DNA of 64,000 bases from Micromonospora sp. WMMA1363 (GCF_030345795.1 NZ_JAUALB010000001.1:2653501-2717500), one strand, 5' to 3'; shown: positions 19,249-28,716, counted from the first letter of the stretch. Numbers and translations: made by a program. The notes: generated by a model not told the origin, from the letters alone.

Positions 19249-19785
19249 TCACTCGCCGGGCGGTTCCACGAAGAGGGCGGCCAGCTTCGGCAGCCTGCAG
19301 CGGGCCTCGTCCTCGTCGTCGAAGTCCCAGAAGTCGTTCAGGTCCGGCGCCGGGGCCGGGTCGCGGCCCGTCGGCAGGTCGACAGCGGTCGCCTCCCGGT
19401 ACGCGTCCCACGGCACGGCCAGCATCTCCGCGCAGGCGAACTCCTCACCGGAGAGCGACGCGGCTCGCACCCGGGGCAACTCGGCCAGCGAGTCCGGCTC
19501 GGCGACCGCCCGGGCGAAGACCACCCGACCCTGGGTCATCAGCCAGCCCCGGAAGTGATGGAAGCCGTCGTCGGAGACACCACCGTTGATCAGGTACGCC
19601 GCTCCCCACAGATCCACCCGGTGCGACGCGGCCAGCACGCGCGCCTGGTGGCGTGCGTACCCGACGATCTCCTCCGGATCCCGTCGCGCGAGCAGCGCGA
19701 CCGCCCGAGCGGCGACCGCGGGCGGCTCTCCCCCACCGCCGGCTCGGGCCTGGTCGACCAGCTGCCAGAAGTCGTCGGTCCTCAT
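19249..19785 (-). CDS. DUF4240 domain-containing protein
   Basis: Cytoplasmic protein of 178 residues that starts [11 protein letters not shown], the typical N-terminus of DUF4240 proteins. Other family-like segments are [21 protein letters not shown] and [13 protein letters not shown]. The family is mostly seen as single genes in actinobacteria and has no known activity. It lies 151 bases upstream of lepA on the same strand and diverges from the phosphotransferase gene across a region with a 25-base triple repeat. Confidence 0.85.
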   Translation of the reverse strand: MRTDDFWQLVDQARAGGGGEPPAVAARAVALLARRDPEEIVGYARHQARVLAASHRVDLWGAAYLINGGVSDDGFHHFRGWLMTQGRVVFARAVAEPDSLAELPRVRAASLSGEEFACAEMLAVPWDAYREATAVDLPTGRDPAPAPDLNDFWDFDDEDEARCRLPKLAALFVEPPGE

Positions 19786-19997
19786 GGCCTGGCAGTCTCC
19801 CAGACGCCCCCGCCGCTTTCGGTGGGCGGCAGCGCCGCGGGGGGCGGGGCGCCGGTCGCGGTGCCGCCGCTCCGCCGCTCCGCCGGTCGTCCGGCTCCCG
19901 CGGCTCGTCGGCCGGCTCCCGACTGCTGCTCAGCCCGGTCAACCGGGCGAGCGCGGTCCGGATCGCCGGTGGTCGTCACCGACGCTGCGATCAGCGG

Positions 19998-20072
19998 ACC
20001 AACGGCGATCAGCGCGTCAGAAACCAACGGCGATCAGCGCGTCAGAAACCAACGGCGATCAGCGCGTCAGAA
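19998..20072. repeat. 25-bp tandem repeat, three perfect copies
   Basis: Copies at 19998-20022, 20023-20047 and 20048-20072 are identical and directly adjacent; the unit begins accaacggcgatcagc. A degenerate partial unit (gcgatcagcgg) precedes them at about 19987. The repeat lies in the 335-base noncoding gap 19786-20120 between the divergent DUF4240 and phosphotransferase genes. The 25-base period does not keep frame, so it is not a coding repeat. Confidence 0.95.
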
Positions 20073-20120
20073 TCCATCAGTCCCGGGTGCGGTGTCCCCG
20101 TCGCGTACGACACTGAGAGG

Positions 20121-21299
20121 ATGTCGACCTCACCGTCGTACCCCGTGACGGCCGGCCGCCCCGGCTGGTCGGAGCTGCCGGTGGGCCTGCGGGCCGCGCT
20201 CGCCGACCGGCTCGGCGCTCCGGTGGTCTCCGCCGACGCCGCCACCACCGGCTTCACCCGCGGCTTCGCCGGGGTGCTGACCGCCGCCGACGGCGCCCGG
20301 GTCTTCGTCAAAGCCGCGCCCGCCACCTCGTACCTGGCCGACTGGTACGCCCGGGACGCCGCGATCCTCGACCGGCTCCCGCCCGGCCTGCCGGTGCCCC
20401 GCCCGCGCTGGACGCTGCACGATTCGGGTTGGTTCGCGCTCGGGCAAAGCGTCATCGACGGACGCCAGCCCCGACACCCCTGGGATCCGGTGGAGTTGGC
20501 CGCGACCCTGGCGGCATACGCGGACGTCGCCGCCGCCCTGGCCGACCCGCCCGGTGACCTCGCCGCGCTCGGCCTGCCCCACCTGACCGACCTGGCCCGA
20601 AACGACATCCTCCGGTGGGGTGACGTGGTCGCGGGCCGCGAGCCCACGCCGCCGCTCCCGGCTCACCTGGTGCGGCGGCTGCCCGAGCTGGTCGCGCTGG
20701 AGTCGCGCCTTCCGGCGTACGCCGCCGACGCAAGCGGGCTGATCCACGGTGACCTGCGGCCCGACAACGTCCTGCTCGACGTGGCCGGGCGGGTGTGGTG
20801 GTGCGACTGGACCTGGCTCTGCCACGGGCCGGCCTGGTTCGATCTGGTCACATTGCTCCTGGGCGGATACGCCGAGACGGAGGAGGTGCTTCTCGGCGGG
20901 CCGGGTGTGCTCCTCGCCGAGCCGGACGTGCCCGCCGGTGGGCCGGGCCCCGCCCTCGACGACGTGGTCGTGGCCGGCGGCAGTTCGGATGCGGCCCTCG
21001 ACTCGGGCGCAACATTCGACGGGCCGCACGCGGCTGCCATCGGCCCGGACGCGGCCTTCCTGGGACCGGACGGCGACGGGCCGGACGGCGACGCGCTGGA
21101 TGCCGCCTTCGAGGCCCACCCGGCCGCTGCCGGCGCACCGCCGGACGCGCTGGACGTGACACTGGCCGCCCTGGCCGGATACTTCCTCACCACGGCGTCG
21201 GTGACCACGCCGACCGCCACCGCGCAGCTGGCCGTCCACCAGCAGCGCAGCGGCGGACGGGCGCTCGCCTGGCTCGCCCGCCGACAGGGCTGGGGCTGA
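20121..21299 (+). CDS. Aminoglycoside phosphotransferase-fold kinase
   Basis: Protein of 392 residues with the APH/choline-kinase fold. The ATP-site lysine lies in G-A-R-V-F-V-K-A-A, and the catalytic loop H-G-D-L-R-P-D-N-V-L-L is followed by the W-W-C-D-W-T-W metal-binding aspartate. The true substrate (sugar, antibiotic or other) is unknown. Between the catalytic core and the last about 55 residues lies an Ala/Asp/Gly/Pro-rich acidic insert of about 85 residues (about 265-345), with repeats such as G-P-D-G-D-G-P-D-G-D, which the family normally lacks. The ATG at 20121 follows GAGAGG directly, an unusually tight spacing. Confidence 0.88.
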   Translation: MSTSPSYPVTAGRPGWSELPVGLRAALADRLGAPVVSADAATTGFTRGFAGVLTAADGARVFVKAAPATSYLADWYARDAAILDRLPPGLPVPRPRWTLHDSGWFALGQSVIDGRQPRHPWDPVELAATLAAYADVAAALADPPGDLAALGLPHLTDLARNDILRWGDVVAGREPTPPLPAHLVRRLPELVALESRLPAYAADASGLIHGDLRPDNVLLDVAGRVWWCDWTWLCHGPAWFDLVTLLLGGYAETEEVLLGGPGVLLAEPDVPAGGPGPALDDVVVAGGSSDAALDSGATFDGPHAAAIGPDAAFLGPDGDGPDGDALDAAFEAHPAAAGAPPDALDVTLAALAGYFLTTASVTTPTATAQLAVHQQRSGGRALAWLARRQGWG

Positions 21300-21408
21300 G
21301 GAACCCGTCCCGCTGCCGTTACGGTGACGCTCACCGACGTCGGGTCGGTCCGGTCACGCCCCAGCTCGGCCAGGCGCAGCACGGTGAGCGGGTCAGGTGG
21401 GAGGCGTT

Positions 21409-21438
21409 TTGGTCTGGCACCAGGCGACCTGGTAGCCT
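21409..21438 (+). promoter_or_regulatory. Candidate sigma-70-type promoter of rpsT
   Basis: TTGGTC (21409-21414), an 18-base spacer and TAGCCT (21433-21438) resemble -35 and -10 boxes of the housekeeping sigma factor. They lie about 80 bases upstream of rpsT on the same strand, in an otherwise noncoding gap. Confidence 0.4.
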
Positions 21439-21516
21439 GGCTCTTCGCGCAGCGATGACGCATGCTCGCCGCGTGAGGAAGCAGACCAACCCGAGCTATC
21501 AAGACGAGGCTGTCGC

Positions 21517-21783
21517 GTGGCGAACATCAAGTCCCAGATCAAGCGCAACCGGCAGAACGAGAAGCGCCGGCTGCGTAACAAGTCGGTCAAGTCGTCGCTG
21601 AAGACCGCCATCCGCAAGTTCCACGAGGCCGCCGAGGCCGGCGACGTCGAGAAGGCCACAACTCTGATGCGAGACGCCTCCCGCAAGCTGGACAAGGCCG
21701 TCAGCAAGGGTGTGATCCACACCAACCAGGCCGCGAACCGCAAGTCCGCCATCGCCAAGCGCGTGGCGTCTTTCTCCGCCTGA
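21517..21783 (+). CDS. rpsT: 30S ribosomal protein S20
   Basis: Primary-binding protein of the 30S subunit body (88 residues). It shows the typical [10 protein letters not shown] start, [11 protein letters not shown], and the C-terminal [14 protein letters not shown]. The start codon is GTG. The gene is followed after 22 bases by a strong hairpin, so it is a single-gene unit. It lies opposite holA, its usual actinobacterial neighbour. Confidence 0.98.
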   Translation: MANIKSQIKRNRQNEKRRLRNKSVKSSLKTAIRKFHEAAEAGDVEKATTLMRDASRKLDKAVSKGVIHTNQAANRKSAIAKRVASFSA

Positions 21784-21805
21784 CGCGGCTGCCGGAGACC
21801 TGACC

Positions 21806-21840
21806 GCGAGCCCCGGGCCGCCCGCCCGGGGCTCGCGTTT
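21806..21840 (+). terminator. rpsT terminator
   Basis: Twelve-base arms gcgagccccggg (21806-21817) and cccggggctcgc (21825-21836) with a 7-base loop, followed by gttt. It is a GC-rich intrinsic terminator starting 22 bases after the rpsT stop. Confidence 0.9.
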
Positions 21841-21956
21841 GTCTGCGCGCGCACCAACGGTGCCGTCGCGGCCGCTGCAGACTTCGAAAGATCTCGACTC
21901 GACGGGACCTACCGTTCCTGGCTCTCCCGCCGGATCCGGTGGCATGAGCGGCCGGG

Positions 21957-22418
21957 TCAGGTGGTGCCGCCGTTCTGGCGCGCCGGTCTCTGGACCACGG
22001 GCGGCAGCGGGTCGACTGGCGAGTCCGGTGTCGGGTGAGACGAGACGACGACGCCGGGCACGCTGTGCCGGATCCAGTCGACCCGCGCAGTGCCCACCAC
22101 CGGCTCCATCTGCTGCCGGAAGCGATCCCGCTCCTGCTCGGGCACGAGTGCCGCAGAGCGGACGACCCGTGCCACCACCAGGTCGTTGAGCTTCACCATC
22201 ACGGCCACCACCGCGGGCAGGACCAGCACGGCCCACCAGGTGACCAACTCGGCGAGGGCCAACAGCGCGGCGAGGGCGATGGCGCCCTCGAAGAAGACGA
22301 AGCAGAGCACGCCACCCGGGTTGACGAACCGCAACCCGAGGACGCGGGCGTAGAGCGGCCGGTAGCGATCCTCGTCGGCCACGACGGTGGCCCACGATCC
22401 GCGGGAGACTCCGGTCAC
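21957..22418 (-). CDS. Small conserved membrane protein, function unknown
   Basis: Protein of 153 residues with two adjacent hydrophobic helices (about residues 35-60 and 63-80: V-L-C-F-V-F-F-E-G-A-I-A and W-A-V-L-V-L-P-A-V-V-A-V-M-V-K-L). A Pro-rich C-terminal tail follows. No domain recognised. The GTG at 22418 overlaps the holA stop by 4 bases (GTGA), so it is translated with holA. Confidence 0.75.
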   Translation of the reverse strand: MTGVSRGSWATVVADEDRYRPLYARVLGLRFVNPGGVLCFVFFEGAIALAALLALAELVTWWAVLVLPAVVAVMVKLNDLVVARVVRSAALVPEQERDRFRQQMEPVVGTARVDWIRHSVPGVVVSSHPTPDSPVDPLPPVVQRPARQNGGTT

Positions 22419-23395
22419 CGGGCGCCGCCCTGACGCGCGGTCGCGACCGAGAAGACGGCCCGCTCGAGGGCGTACGCCCGGTTGTCCGAGCCGCCCTTCA
22501 CCGCGGCGTTGCACGCGGCAGCCGCCCGCATGGCGTCGACCAGCCCCTCCGGCGTCCAGCCGCGCGCCTGCCGCTGGGCGCGTTCGATCTTCCACGCCGG
22601 CATGCCGAGGGTACTCGCCAGTTGGTACGGACTCCCCCGCCCGGCGGAGGCGACCCGCGCCACGGTGCGTACGCCGTCGGCGAGGGCGTCCGCGATCGGC
22701 ACCGGGTCCACGCCGACGTGCAGCGCCCACCGGAGCGCCTCCAGCGCTGCCGGCACGTCGCCCACCATCGTGGCGTCGGCGACCGTGAAGCCGGTCACCT
22801 CGACCCGACCCCGGTAGTAGCGCGACACCGTCTCCGGGTTGATCTTCCCGTCGGTGTCGGCCATCAGCTGGGAGCAGGCAGCGGCCAGCTCGCGCAGATC
22901 AGCCCCGACCGCCGCGATGAGCGCCTCGGCGGCGTCGTCGGAGCACCGACCGCCCGACCGACGGATCTCGTACCGGACGAACGCCACCCGTTCACGATGC
23001 CCCTTCAGTCTGGCCGCCGGTACGACGGTAGCGCCGGCTGCCTTCAGACCGTCAGCGAACGCCTTGCCTTTGGCGCCACCGAGGTGCAGCACGACCAGGT
23101 GTACATCCGGATCGGGATTCCTGGCGTACGTCAGCAGCGCGGACGTCAGATCCTTGCGCGCGTCCTGGCCCGAGCGGAGGACGAGCAGCCGGCGCCCGCC
23201 GAAGAGCGACGGGCTGAGCATCTCCGCGATCTCACCCCCGGTCAGCGAGCCGGCCTGGTATTCGCGGACGTCCACGTCCGGATCCTCGCCACGCGCGCGG
23301 GCGACCGCCTCGGCGACCGCTCGCGTGGCGAGCAGTTCCTCGTCGCCGAGGACGAGCACAATGGGGGCGAGGCTGGCGGCGGTCACGCCGCCCAT
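22415..23395 (-). CDS. holA: DNA polymerase III subunit delta
   Basis: Clamp-loader delta subunit, about 326 residues, that opens the beta clamp. The N-terminal AAA+-like domain starts I-V-L-V-L-G-D-E-E-L-L, followed by a lid and the collar domain containing A-L-E-A-L-R-W-A-L and P-A-W-K-I-E-R-A-Q-R-Q-A-R-G-W. Two starts are close together, ATG 23395 and GTG 23386; a frame to 23476 adds nothing family-like. The gene follows comEC/comEA and lies opposite rpsT, a standard actinobacterial arrangement. Confidence 0.94.
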   Translation of the reverse strand: MGGVTAASLAPIVLVLGDEELLATRAVAEAVARARGEDPDVDVREYQAGSLTGGEIAEMLSPSLFGGRRLLVLRSGQDARKDLTSALLTYARNPDPDVHLVVLHLGGAKGKAFADGLKAAGATVVPAARLKGHRERVAFVRYEIRRSGGRCSDDAAEALIAAVGADLRELAAACSQLMADTDGKINPETVSRYYRGRVEVTGFTVADATMVGDVPAALEALRWALHVGVDPVPIADALADGVRTVARVASAGRGSPYQLASTLGMPAWKIERAQRQARGWTPEGLVDAMRAAAACNAAVKGGSDNRAYALERAVFSVATARQGGAR

Positions 23396-23519
23396 ATTCG
23401 CACGGCCGGCCGCCGCAGCCAGCCTGGTGGACCGCACTCCGGCGGTGAGCCCCGCACTCAGCGCAAATCCAGACATTCATCTCGGTTGCCGCACAGCTCC
23501 CGCAGCCGTCATCGATCTC

Positions 23520-25985
23520 CTAGGTAGGTCCGAGCGGGTCCGGACCACGGGTGACGGTCGCGAGACCCGACGGCTCGACCACCGCCGCTACGTCGCCATC
23601 GGCGTCGGTCCGCAGCACCCGGGCACCGCCCCGCGCCAAGCGGCCCAGCACCGCCGGGTTCGGGTGTCCGTAGGTGTTGCCCGTCCCGACCGGGACGAGG
23701 GCAACCACCGGCCGGACCGCGTCGAGGAACGCCGGGTCCTGGTAGGCCGAGCCGTGGTGGGCGACCTTCAGCACGTGCGCCTGAAGACCGCCCGGCGGAG
23801 GGCGGTCGAGCAGCGCCCGCTGCTCCTCGGCCTCCGCGTCGCCGGGCAGCAGGATCCGCACCCCCGCGACCGTCGCGAGCAGGATGAGGGAGTTGTTGTT
23901 CGGGTCGGACCGGGTGCCTCGCAACGGGTACGGCGGGCCGACCACGGCCAACTCCACCGCACCGGCGTGGTACCGCCAGCCCGCCGGGGCGGAGACGAGG
24001 TCGGCGGAGCCCGCCGCCGCCTCGGCCCGGACCACGTCCCACCCGGCCGCCGGCTCCGGCCATCGGGGCGTCAGGACGGTGGCGACGCGACGGCCCCGGA
24101 ACACGCCCGCGACGCCGCCGATGTGGTCGGCGTGGAAATGGCTGACCACCAGCAACGGCACCTCGCGGATACCAAGCCCGCGCAGGCAGCGGTCCGCCGC
24201 CCCGGGGTCCGGTCCGGCGTCCACCACCACGGCCCGGCCGGGGCCAACCGGCAAGACCACCGCGTCACCCTGCCCGACCGCGCACGCGACGACCACCCAG
24301 CCCCGCGGTGGCCACCCGGACGCCACCAGCCGCACCGGCAGGGCACCGACCACTGCGGCGACGGCGACCACCGCCACCAGCCGGCGGACCAGCGGGCGCC
24401 GGACGGCCACCAGCAGCACGAGGGTCAGCCCGGACAGCAGCGACGCCCCGGCCAGCCCGTCCGGCCAGGGCAGTGTCCCCGCTGGCACACGCGCACCGTG
24501 GTGCGCGACCGTGACCAGCCACCACGCCGGCCAACTGGCCAGCCAGGCGAGGAACCCGGCGCCGGCCGGCCAGAGCGGTGAGAGCCCCGCCGCCACCACA
24601 CCGAGCACCGTGGCCGGTGCGATGGCCGGCACCACCAGCAGGTTCGCCGGAACCGCCACCAAGCTGACGGTGCCGGAAAGGCCCGCCACGACCGGCGCGC
24701 AGGCGAGCTGCGCCGCGGCGGGCACGGCCAACGCCTCGGCGAGACCGGCCGGCACCCGACGGCGGCGCAGCGCGTCCCGCCACCGCGGGGCGAGCAGAAG
24801 CAGCCCGCCGGTGGCCAGGACGGAGAGGGCGAAGCCGGCATCACCAGCCAGTTCGGGGTCAACCAGCACCAGCACCGTCACCGCTGCGGCCAGCGCGGGC
24901 AGCGCCGCCCGGGGCCGACCGGCCGCCAGCGCGGCGAGCCCGATCGCCCCCATGGTGGCCGCCCGCACCACACTCGGCGATGGTCGGACCAGGATCACGA
25001 AGCCCACCAGCGCGACCCCGCAGAGCCCGGCCGCCAGCCAGGGACCGACCCGAGCCCAGCGGGCGAGCAGCAGCACCGCACCGACGATGATCGCCACGTT
25101 GGATCCGGACACCGCCGTGAGGTGCGTCATGCCGGTGGCGAGGAAGTCCTCCTCCACCGTGGATGGCAACCGACTCGTGTCCCCCACCACCAGCCCAGGC
25201 AGTAGGCCACCCTGCTCGTCTGGCAACGGGTCGCAGACCTCCCGCAGGCCGGAACGGAGCGTGCCGGCGGCCCGCTGGAACGGCGGAGAGGGGCCGTGCA
25301 CCGCCGGTGGCCGGGTCGACCGGAGGACCGCGGCGGTCAGGTCACCTCCACGCGGGGCGGCGAGGCGACCCTCCGCGGTCAGCCACTGCCCGGGCAGCAG
25401 TTCCCGCCAGGCCGCGTCGGTGGCGAGGACGAGCACCCGTACCCGGACCTGCACGCGCCGGCCGTCCCGCGCGGTGAACAGGCTCGACTCCGCCGGCACC
25501 AGATACATGGCGGGGCCTCCCGGGACCCCGCGTACGGCCCGGGGATCGTCGCGGACAACCAGCTCGGCAGTGACGGTGCCGCCGTCGCCGACGAGGGCAG
25601 CCAGCGGCGCGGCATCCCGTATGGCGACCCGAGCCCCGGTGGCGCTCGCCCCGCAGACGACGCCGAGCAGCACGGTGACGGCGATCCAGCCGTGGCGACG
25701 CACCGGCGCGGCCGGCCGGCCCAGGCGACCGAGCAGGTGCAGCGCGCCGACACCGGCTGCCACACCGCTGGCTGCCGCCACGAGCAGCGTCGCGCCGGCG
25801 CTCAGGTGCAGCCCGGCGAGCGCGGTAAGCCACGCGGCGACAGCCAGGCCGGCGAGCCGCAGGTCGGGTACGTCGTGCGTGCCCAGCCCCGCCGTTGTGC
25901 CGGCCGCCGGGTCGGCCGCCCACCGACGGGCATTCGGACGCGGCGAGTTGCCGGGGGCGACCGCGGATCCAGGATGCCCGGTCAT
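23520..25985 (-). CDS. comEC: ComEC/Rec2 family DNA-uptake channel protein
   Basis: Polytopic membrane protein of 821 residues predicted to form the channel for single-stranded DNA uptake. An N-terminal set of membrane segments and a DUF4131 domain precede the competence domain (about residues 230-480, with T-A-V-S-G-S-N-V-A-I-I). A metallo-beta-lactamase domain follows (about 560-800), with intact ligands in S-H-F-H-A-D-H-I-G-G and V-A-H-H-G-S. The start overlaps comEA by 4 bases (ATGA). Competence is not demonstrated in this group, so the natural role is inferred. Confidence 0.95.
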   Translation of the reverse strand: MTGHPGSAVAPGNSPRPNARRWAADPAAGTTAGLGTHDVPDLRLAGLAVAAWLTALAGLHLSAGATLLVAAASGVAAGVGALHLLGRLGRPAAPVRRHGWIAVTVLLGVVCGASATGARVAIRDAAPLAALVGDGGTVTAELVVRDDPRAVRGVPGGPAMYLVPAESSLFTARDGRRVQVRVRVLVLATDAAWRELLPGQWLTAEGRLAAPRGGDLTAAVLRSTRPPAVHGPSPPFQRAAGTLRSGLREVCDPLPDEQGGLLPGLVVGDTSRLPSTVEEDFLATGMTHLTAVSGSNVAIIVGAVLLLARWARVGPWLAAGLCGVALVGFVILVRPSPSVVRAATMGAIGLAALAAGRPRAALPALAAAVTVLVLVDPELAGDAGFALSVLATGGLLLLAPRWRDALRRRRVPAGLAEALAVPAAAQLACAPVVAGLSGTVSLVAVPANLLVVPAIAPATVLGVVAAGLSPLWPAGAGFLAWLASWPAWWLVTVAHHGARVPAGTLPWPDGLAGASLLSGLTLVLLVAVRRPLVRRLVAVVAVAAVVGALPVRLVASGWPPRGWVVVACAVGQGDAVVLPVGPGRAVVVDAGPDPGAADRCLRGLGIREVPLLVVSHFHADHIGGVAGVFRGRRVATVLTPRWPEPAAGWDVVRAEAAAGSADLVSAPAGWRYHAGAVELAVVGPPYPLRGTRSDPNNNSLILLATVAGVRILLPGDAEAEEQRALLDRPPPGGLQAHVLKVAHHGSAYQDPAFLDAVRPVVALVPVGTGNTYGHPNPAVLGRLARGGARVLRTDADGDVAAVVEPSGLATVTRGPDPLGPT

Positions 25986-27010
25986 ACCGTCACCAGGTCC
26001 TTGAGCTGCTCGTACCGCGCATCGCCGATCCCGTCGATTCGGCGCAGGTCGCTCACCGAGCGGAAGCCGCCGTGCTGTTCTCGGTGGCCGACGATGCGCT
26101 GCGCGAGCACCGGCCCGACCCCTGGCAGCGCGTCGAGCTGCGGCAGCGTGGCGGTGTTCAGGTTCACCCGCCCGCCGGTCGCTGGACCCGCCGCATCCAC
26201 TGCGCCGGCGGGCGGGGGCGCTGCGGCCGGCGCGGTGACGCCCACGAGGATCAGCTCCCCGTCAGCGATCTTCCGGGCTGGATTCAGCAGGGCCACATCC
26301 ACGCCGGGCAGCGCGCCCCCGGCCGCCTGCACGGCATCGGCGACTCGAGCACCGGCGGGCACCCGCACCAGCCCCGGCCGGCGGACCTTCCCGGCGACGG
26401 CCACAACCAACTCGTCGCCCGGCGTCGCCGACGGTTCGGACCGGTTCGGGACGGTCGCGATCGCCGTGGCGCCTGTCAACGGTGGGACCGGCTCGGCCCG
26501 CGGCTGGGACCGCCACGCCCAGAGTCCGGCCCCGAGCACGACGAGAACCGCGACGACGGCCAGCACCCGCACGCCGCGCCGCCCCGGATCGAACGCTCCC
26601 GGCCCCGGCAGGCCGGGACGGCCATCGGTCGGCTCCTCTCCGGCACCGCGCGCCACTCGGTGCCGGGGGTCGTCCGGGCAGGCCGGCGTGAGCGGCTCTC
26701 CATCGCGCGGTGTGGTCGGGCCGGTGGGGGACGACGGGTCGGCGTCGACCGGCCCGAGCGGCGACCGCAGCCGCCCCGGGCGGACGCCGACCAATCGATC
26801 ATCGAGCCCGCCCACGCCCGGCACCGCACCGGCCCGATCCCCGTCGTCGTGCCCGCTCCCGCCCGGCGTCGTGCCGCTCGGGTCATTCCCGACCGGCACG
26901 ACGTCGGGCGGGCGGAGCGCCACGGTGGCCCTGATCGCCCCGTCCGTCGCTGCCGCCGGCAGCACGCGGCGCAGCCGCTCCCGGACCACCGTCTCCTCGT
27001 CGTACGACAC
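25982..27010 (-). CDS. comEA: ComEA family DNA-binding protein
   Basis: Membrane-anchored DNA-binding protein of 342 residues. A long Pro/Gly/Asp-rich cytoplasmic N-terminus (1-150) is followed by one membrane helix (about 150-168, V-L-A-V-V-A-V-L-V-V-L-G), a SLBB-like domain (about 200-265, V-A-V-A-G-K-V-R-R-P-G-L-V) and two helix-hairpin-helix motifs at the C-terminus (V-N-L-N-T-A-T and L-P-G-V-G-P-V-L-A-Q-R-I). The N-terminal extension is much longer than in Bacillus ComEA. GTG start at 27010. It is coupled to comEC by ATGA overlap. Confidence 0.94.
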   Translation of the reverse strand: MSYDEETVVRERLRRVLPAAATDGAIRATVALRPPDVVPVGNDPSGTTPGGSGHDDGDRAGAVPGVGGLDDRLVGVRPGRLRSPLGPVDADPSSPTGPTTPRDGEPLTPACPDDPRHRVARGAGEEPTDGRPGLPGPGAFDPGRRGVRVLAVVAVLVVLGAGLWAWRSQPRAEPVPPLTGATAIATVPNRSEPSATPGDELVVAVAGKVRRPGLVRVPAGARVADAVQAAGGALPGVDVALLNPARKIADGELILVGVTAPAAAPPPAGAVDAAGPATGGRVNLNTATLPQLDALPGVGPVLAQRIVGHREQHGGFRSVSDLRRIDGIGDARYEQLKDLVTV

Positions 27011-27135
27011 GGCGTGAGGCTAGGCCGCGACGGACGGTGGCGGCGGCCGGCGACGTCCTCGGCTGTGGACAGTACCGCAGCTGTGGACAACGCCCTGATC
27101 ATGTCCGAGATGTGTCGGGTGACTCCCACCGCCGG

Positions 27136-27996
27136 TCAGCCGGCCACCGGTGGGCGACGGTGCACCACCACGCAGGCCAGGCCCGGGCCGGCGTGCGCGG
27201 CAACCACCGCACCCGCCTCCGAGACGTAGGTGTCGCGCAGACGGGCACCGAGCCGGGCGGCCAGCGCCTCCCGGAGCGCCTCGGCGCGCTGTGGGGCGGC
27301 CAGGTGGTGCAGGGCGAGGTCCACATCCACGTCACCGGATGCCTCGACGGCCAGGTCGACCAGGCGGGCGACGCCCCGGCTGGCGGTCCGTACCTTGTCC
27401 CGGAGGACGATCGCCCCGTCCGGCATGTACATGATCGGCTTCACCGAGAGGGCGGTGCCGAGCAACGCCTCGGCCGCGTTGATCCGGCCGCCCCGGCGAA
27501 GGAACTCCAGCGTGTCGAGGTAGAAGAAGGTGGTCGTCCGCGCAACGGCACCCCGCGCGGCGGCGCGCACCGCGGGCAGATCGGCGCCGGTCGCGGCGGC
27601 CTCGGCGGCGGCGACCGCCGGAAAGCCGATGCCCATTCCGCAGGAGCGGCTGTCCACCACCGTCACCCGGTCACCGAGGTCGGCGGCGGCCAGCCGGGCG
27701 GCCGCTACGGTACCGGAGAGCTCCGCCGACAGGTGCACCGAGACGACTCCTTCCGCGCCCTCGTCGAGGAGCCGCCGGTACGTCCGCGCGAACTGCTCCG
27801 GAGCGGGTCGGGACGTGCTGACCGAGACCCGCCGGCTGCGCAGCGCGCGGGTGGCGTCGCCCGGGAAGGTCTCCACCCCCTCCAACCCCTCCGCACCGTT
27901 GAGGACGACGGTCAGCGGCACCACCGTCAGTCGGTGGACGGCCAGCAGCTCGGCGGGAAGGTAGGCGGTGGAGTCGGTGACGACCGCGACGGGCAT
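27136..27996 (-). CDS. DegV family fatty-acid-binding protein
   Basis: DegV/FakB-type protein of 286 residues that binds a fatty acid in a two-domain fold. The N-terminal V-T-D-S-T-A-Y-L-P motif carries the carboxylate-binding residues, and S-V-S-T-S-R-P-A-P-E-Q-F is the second family signature. In Firmicutes such proteins present fatty acids to the kinase FakA; no kinase gene lies here, so the pathway is not shown. ATG start at 27996. It lies upstream of comEA on the same strand with a 125-base gap. Confidence 0.94.
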   Translation of the reverse strand: MPVAVVTDSTAYLPAELLAVHRLTVVPLTVVLNGAEGLEGVETFPGDATRALRSRRVSVSTSRPAPEQFARTYRRLLDEGAEGVVSVHLSAELSGTVAAARLAAADLGDRVTVVDSRSCGMGIGFPAVAAAEAAATGADLPAVRAAARGAVARTTTFFYLDTLEFLRRGGRINAAEALLGTALSVKPIMYMPDGAIVLRDKVRTASRGVARLVDLAVEASGDVDVDLALHHLAAPQRAEALREALAARLGARLRDTYVSEAGAVVAAHAGPGLACVVVHRRPPVAG

Positions 27997-28086
27997 GTCG
28001 GAACGCTAGCCGATCTCACCGCGGATAGCCGAGGCCCGACAGCGACATCCCGCCGAGGTCAGCCGACCCGCCGGGGTTGGAGCGGG

Positions 28087-28716
28087 TCAGGGCGCGTCGG
28101 TGCCGGTCGGCGCGGCGAGCAGACCGACGTTGTGCGCCCGCAGGTGCCAGCCCCGGACGGGGTCGTGACGCAACTCGGTCCAGTGGCAGTTCTGCAGGGC
28201 GCCGACCGTCCGCAGGACGTCGTGGTCCCACCCGAGCAGCTGACCGACGCCCTGTCGCGCGCCGCCGCCGTGCGTGGTGACCACGATGGTGCCTCCGGGC
28301 ACGGCGTCGGCGGCGTCCTGAAGGGCAGCCCCGAGGCGCTTGCCGAGGTCGTCAAGGGTCTCGATGCCGGCACCCGGGTCCGGGTCGCCGGCCCGCCAGC
28401 GGGCGTGCTCCTCCGGGTGGTGCTCGGCGACCTCGGTGAGGGCGAGCCCCTGCCAGTGGCCGAAGTACCGCTCCCGCAGCCGCGGGTCGGTCCGGACCGG
28501 TAGCCCGGTCACGGCGGCCAGGGCGGCGGCGGTGTCGGCGGCGCGGCGTAGGTCACTGGCGATGATCGCGTCCGGGCGGAGCGCGGCGAGCAGCGGTGCG
28601 GTGGCCCGGGCCTGCTCCCGGCCGAGGTCGTTCAACGGGACGTCGGTCTGCCCCTGGACGCGGCCGGTGGCGTTCCAGTCGGTGTTGCCGTGCCGCCAGA
28701 CGATCAGCCGGGTCAT
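28087..28716 (-). CDS. Histidine phosphatase family protein
   Basis: Phosphoglycerate-mutase-like phosphatase of 209 residues. The phosphohistidine motif is W-R-H-G-N-T-D-W-N at residues about 7-15, the acid/base region is R-E-R-Y-F-G-H-W-Q-G, and the second histidine lies in V-T-T-H-G-G-G-A-R. The substrate is unknown; genes at this position after rsfS are common in actinobacteria. The ATG at 28716 overlaps the rsfS stop by 4 bases. Confidence 0.93.
   Translation of the reverse strand: MTRLIVWRHGNTDWNATGRVQGQTDVPLNDLGREQARATAPLLAALRPDAIIASDLRRAADTAAALAAVTGLPVRTDPRLRERYFGHWQGLALTEVAEHHPEEHARWRAGDPDPGAGIETLDDLGKRLGAALQDAADAVPGGTIVVTTHGGGARQGVGQLLGWDHDVLRTVGALQNCHWTELRHDPVRGWHLRAHNVGLLAAPTGTDAP

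Noticed and set aside
19998..20072. CRISPR array
   Set aside because: The three 25-base units are contiguous without spacers, and no cas genes are near.
23884..26004. Plus-strand open frame of 706 codons
   Set aside because: Antisense shadow of comEC; composition is Ala/Arg/Thr/Pro only, with no protein-like features.
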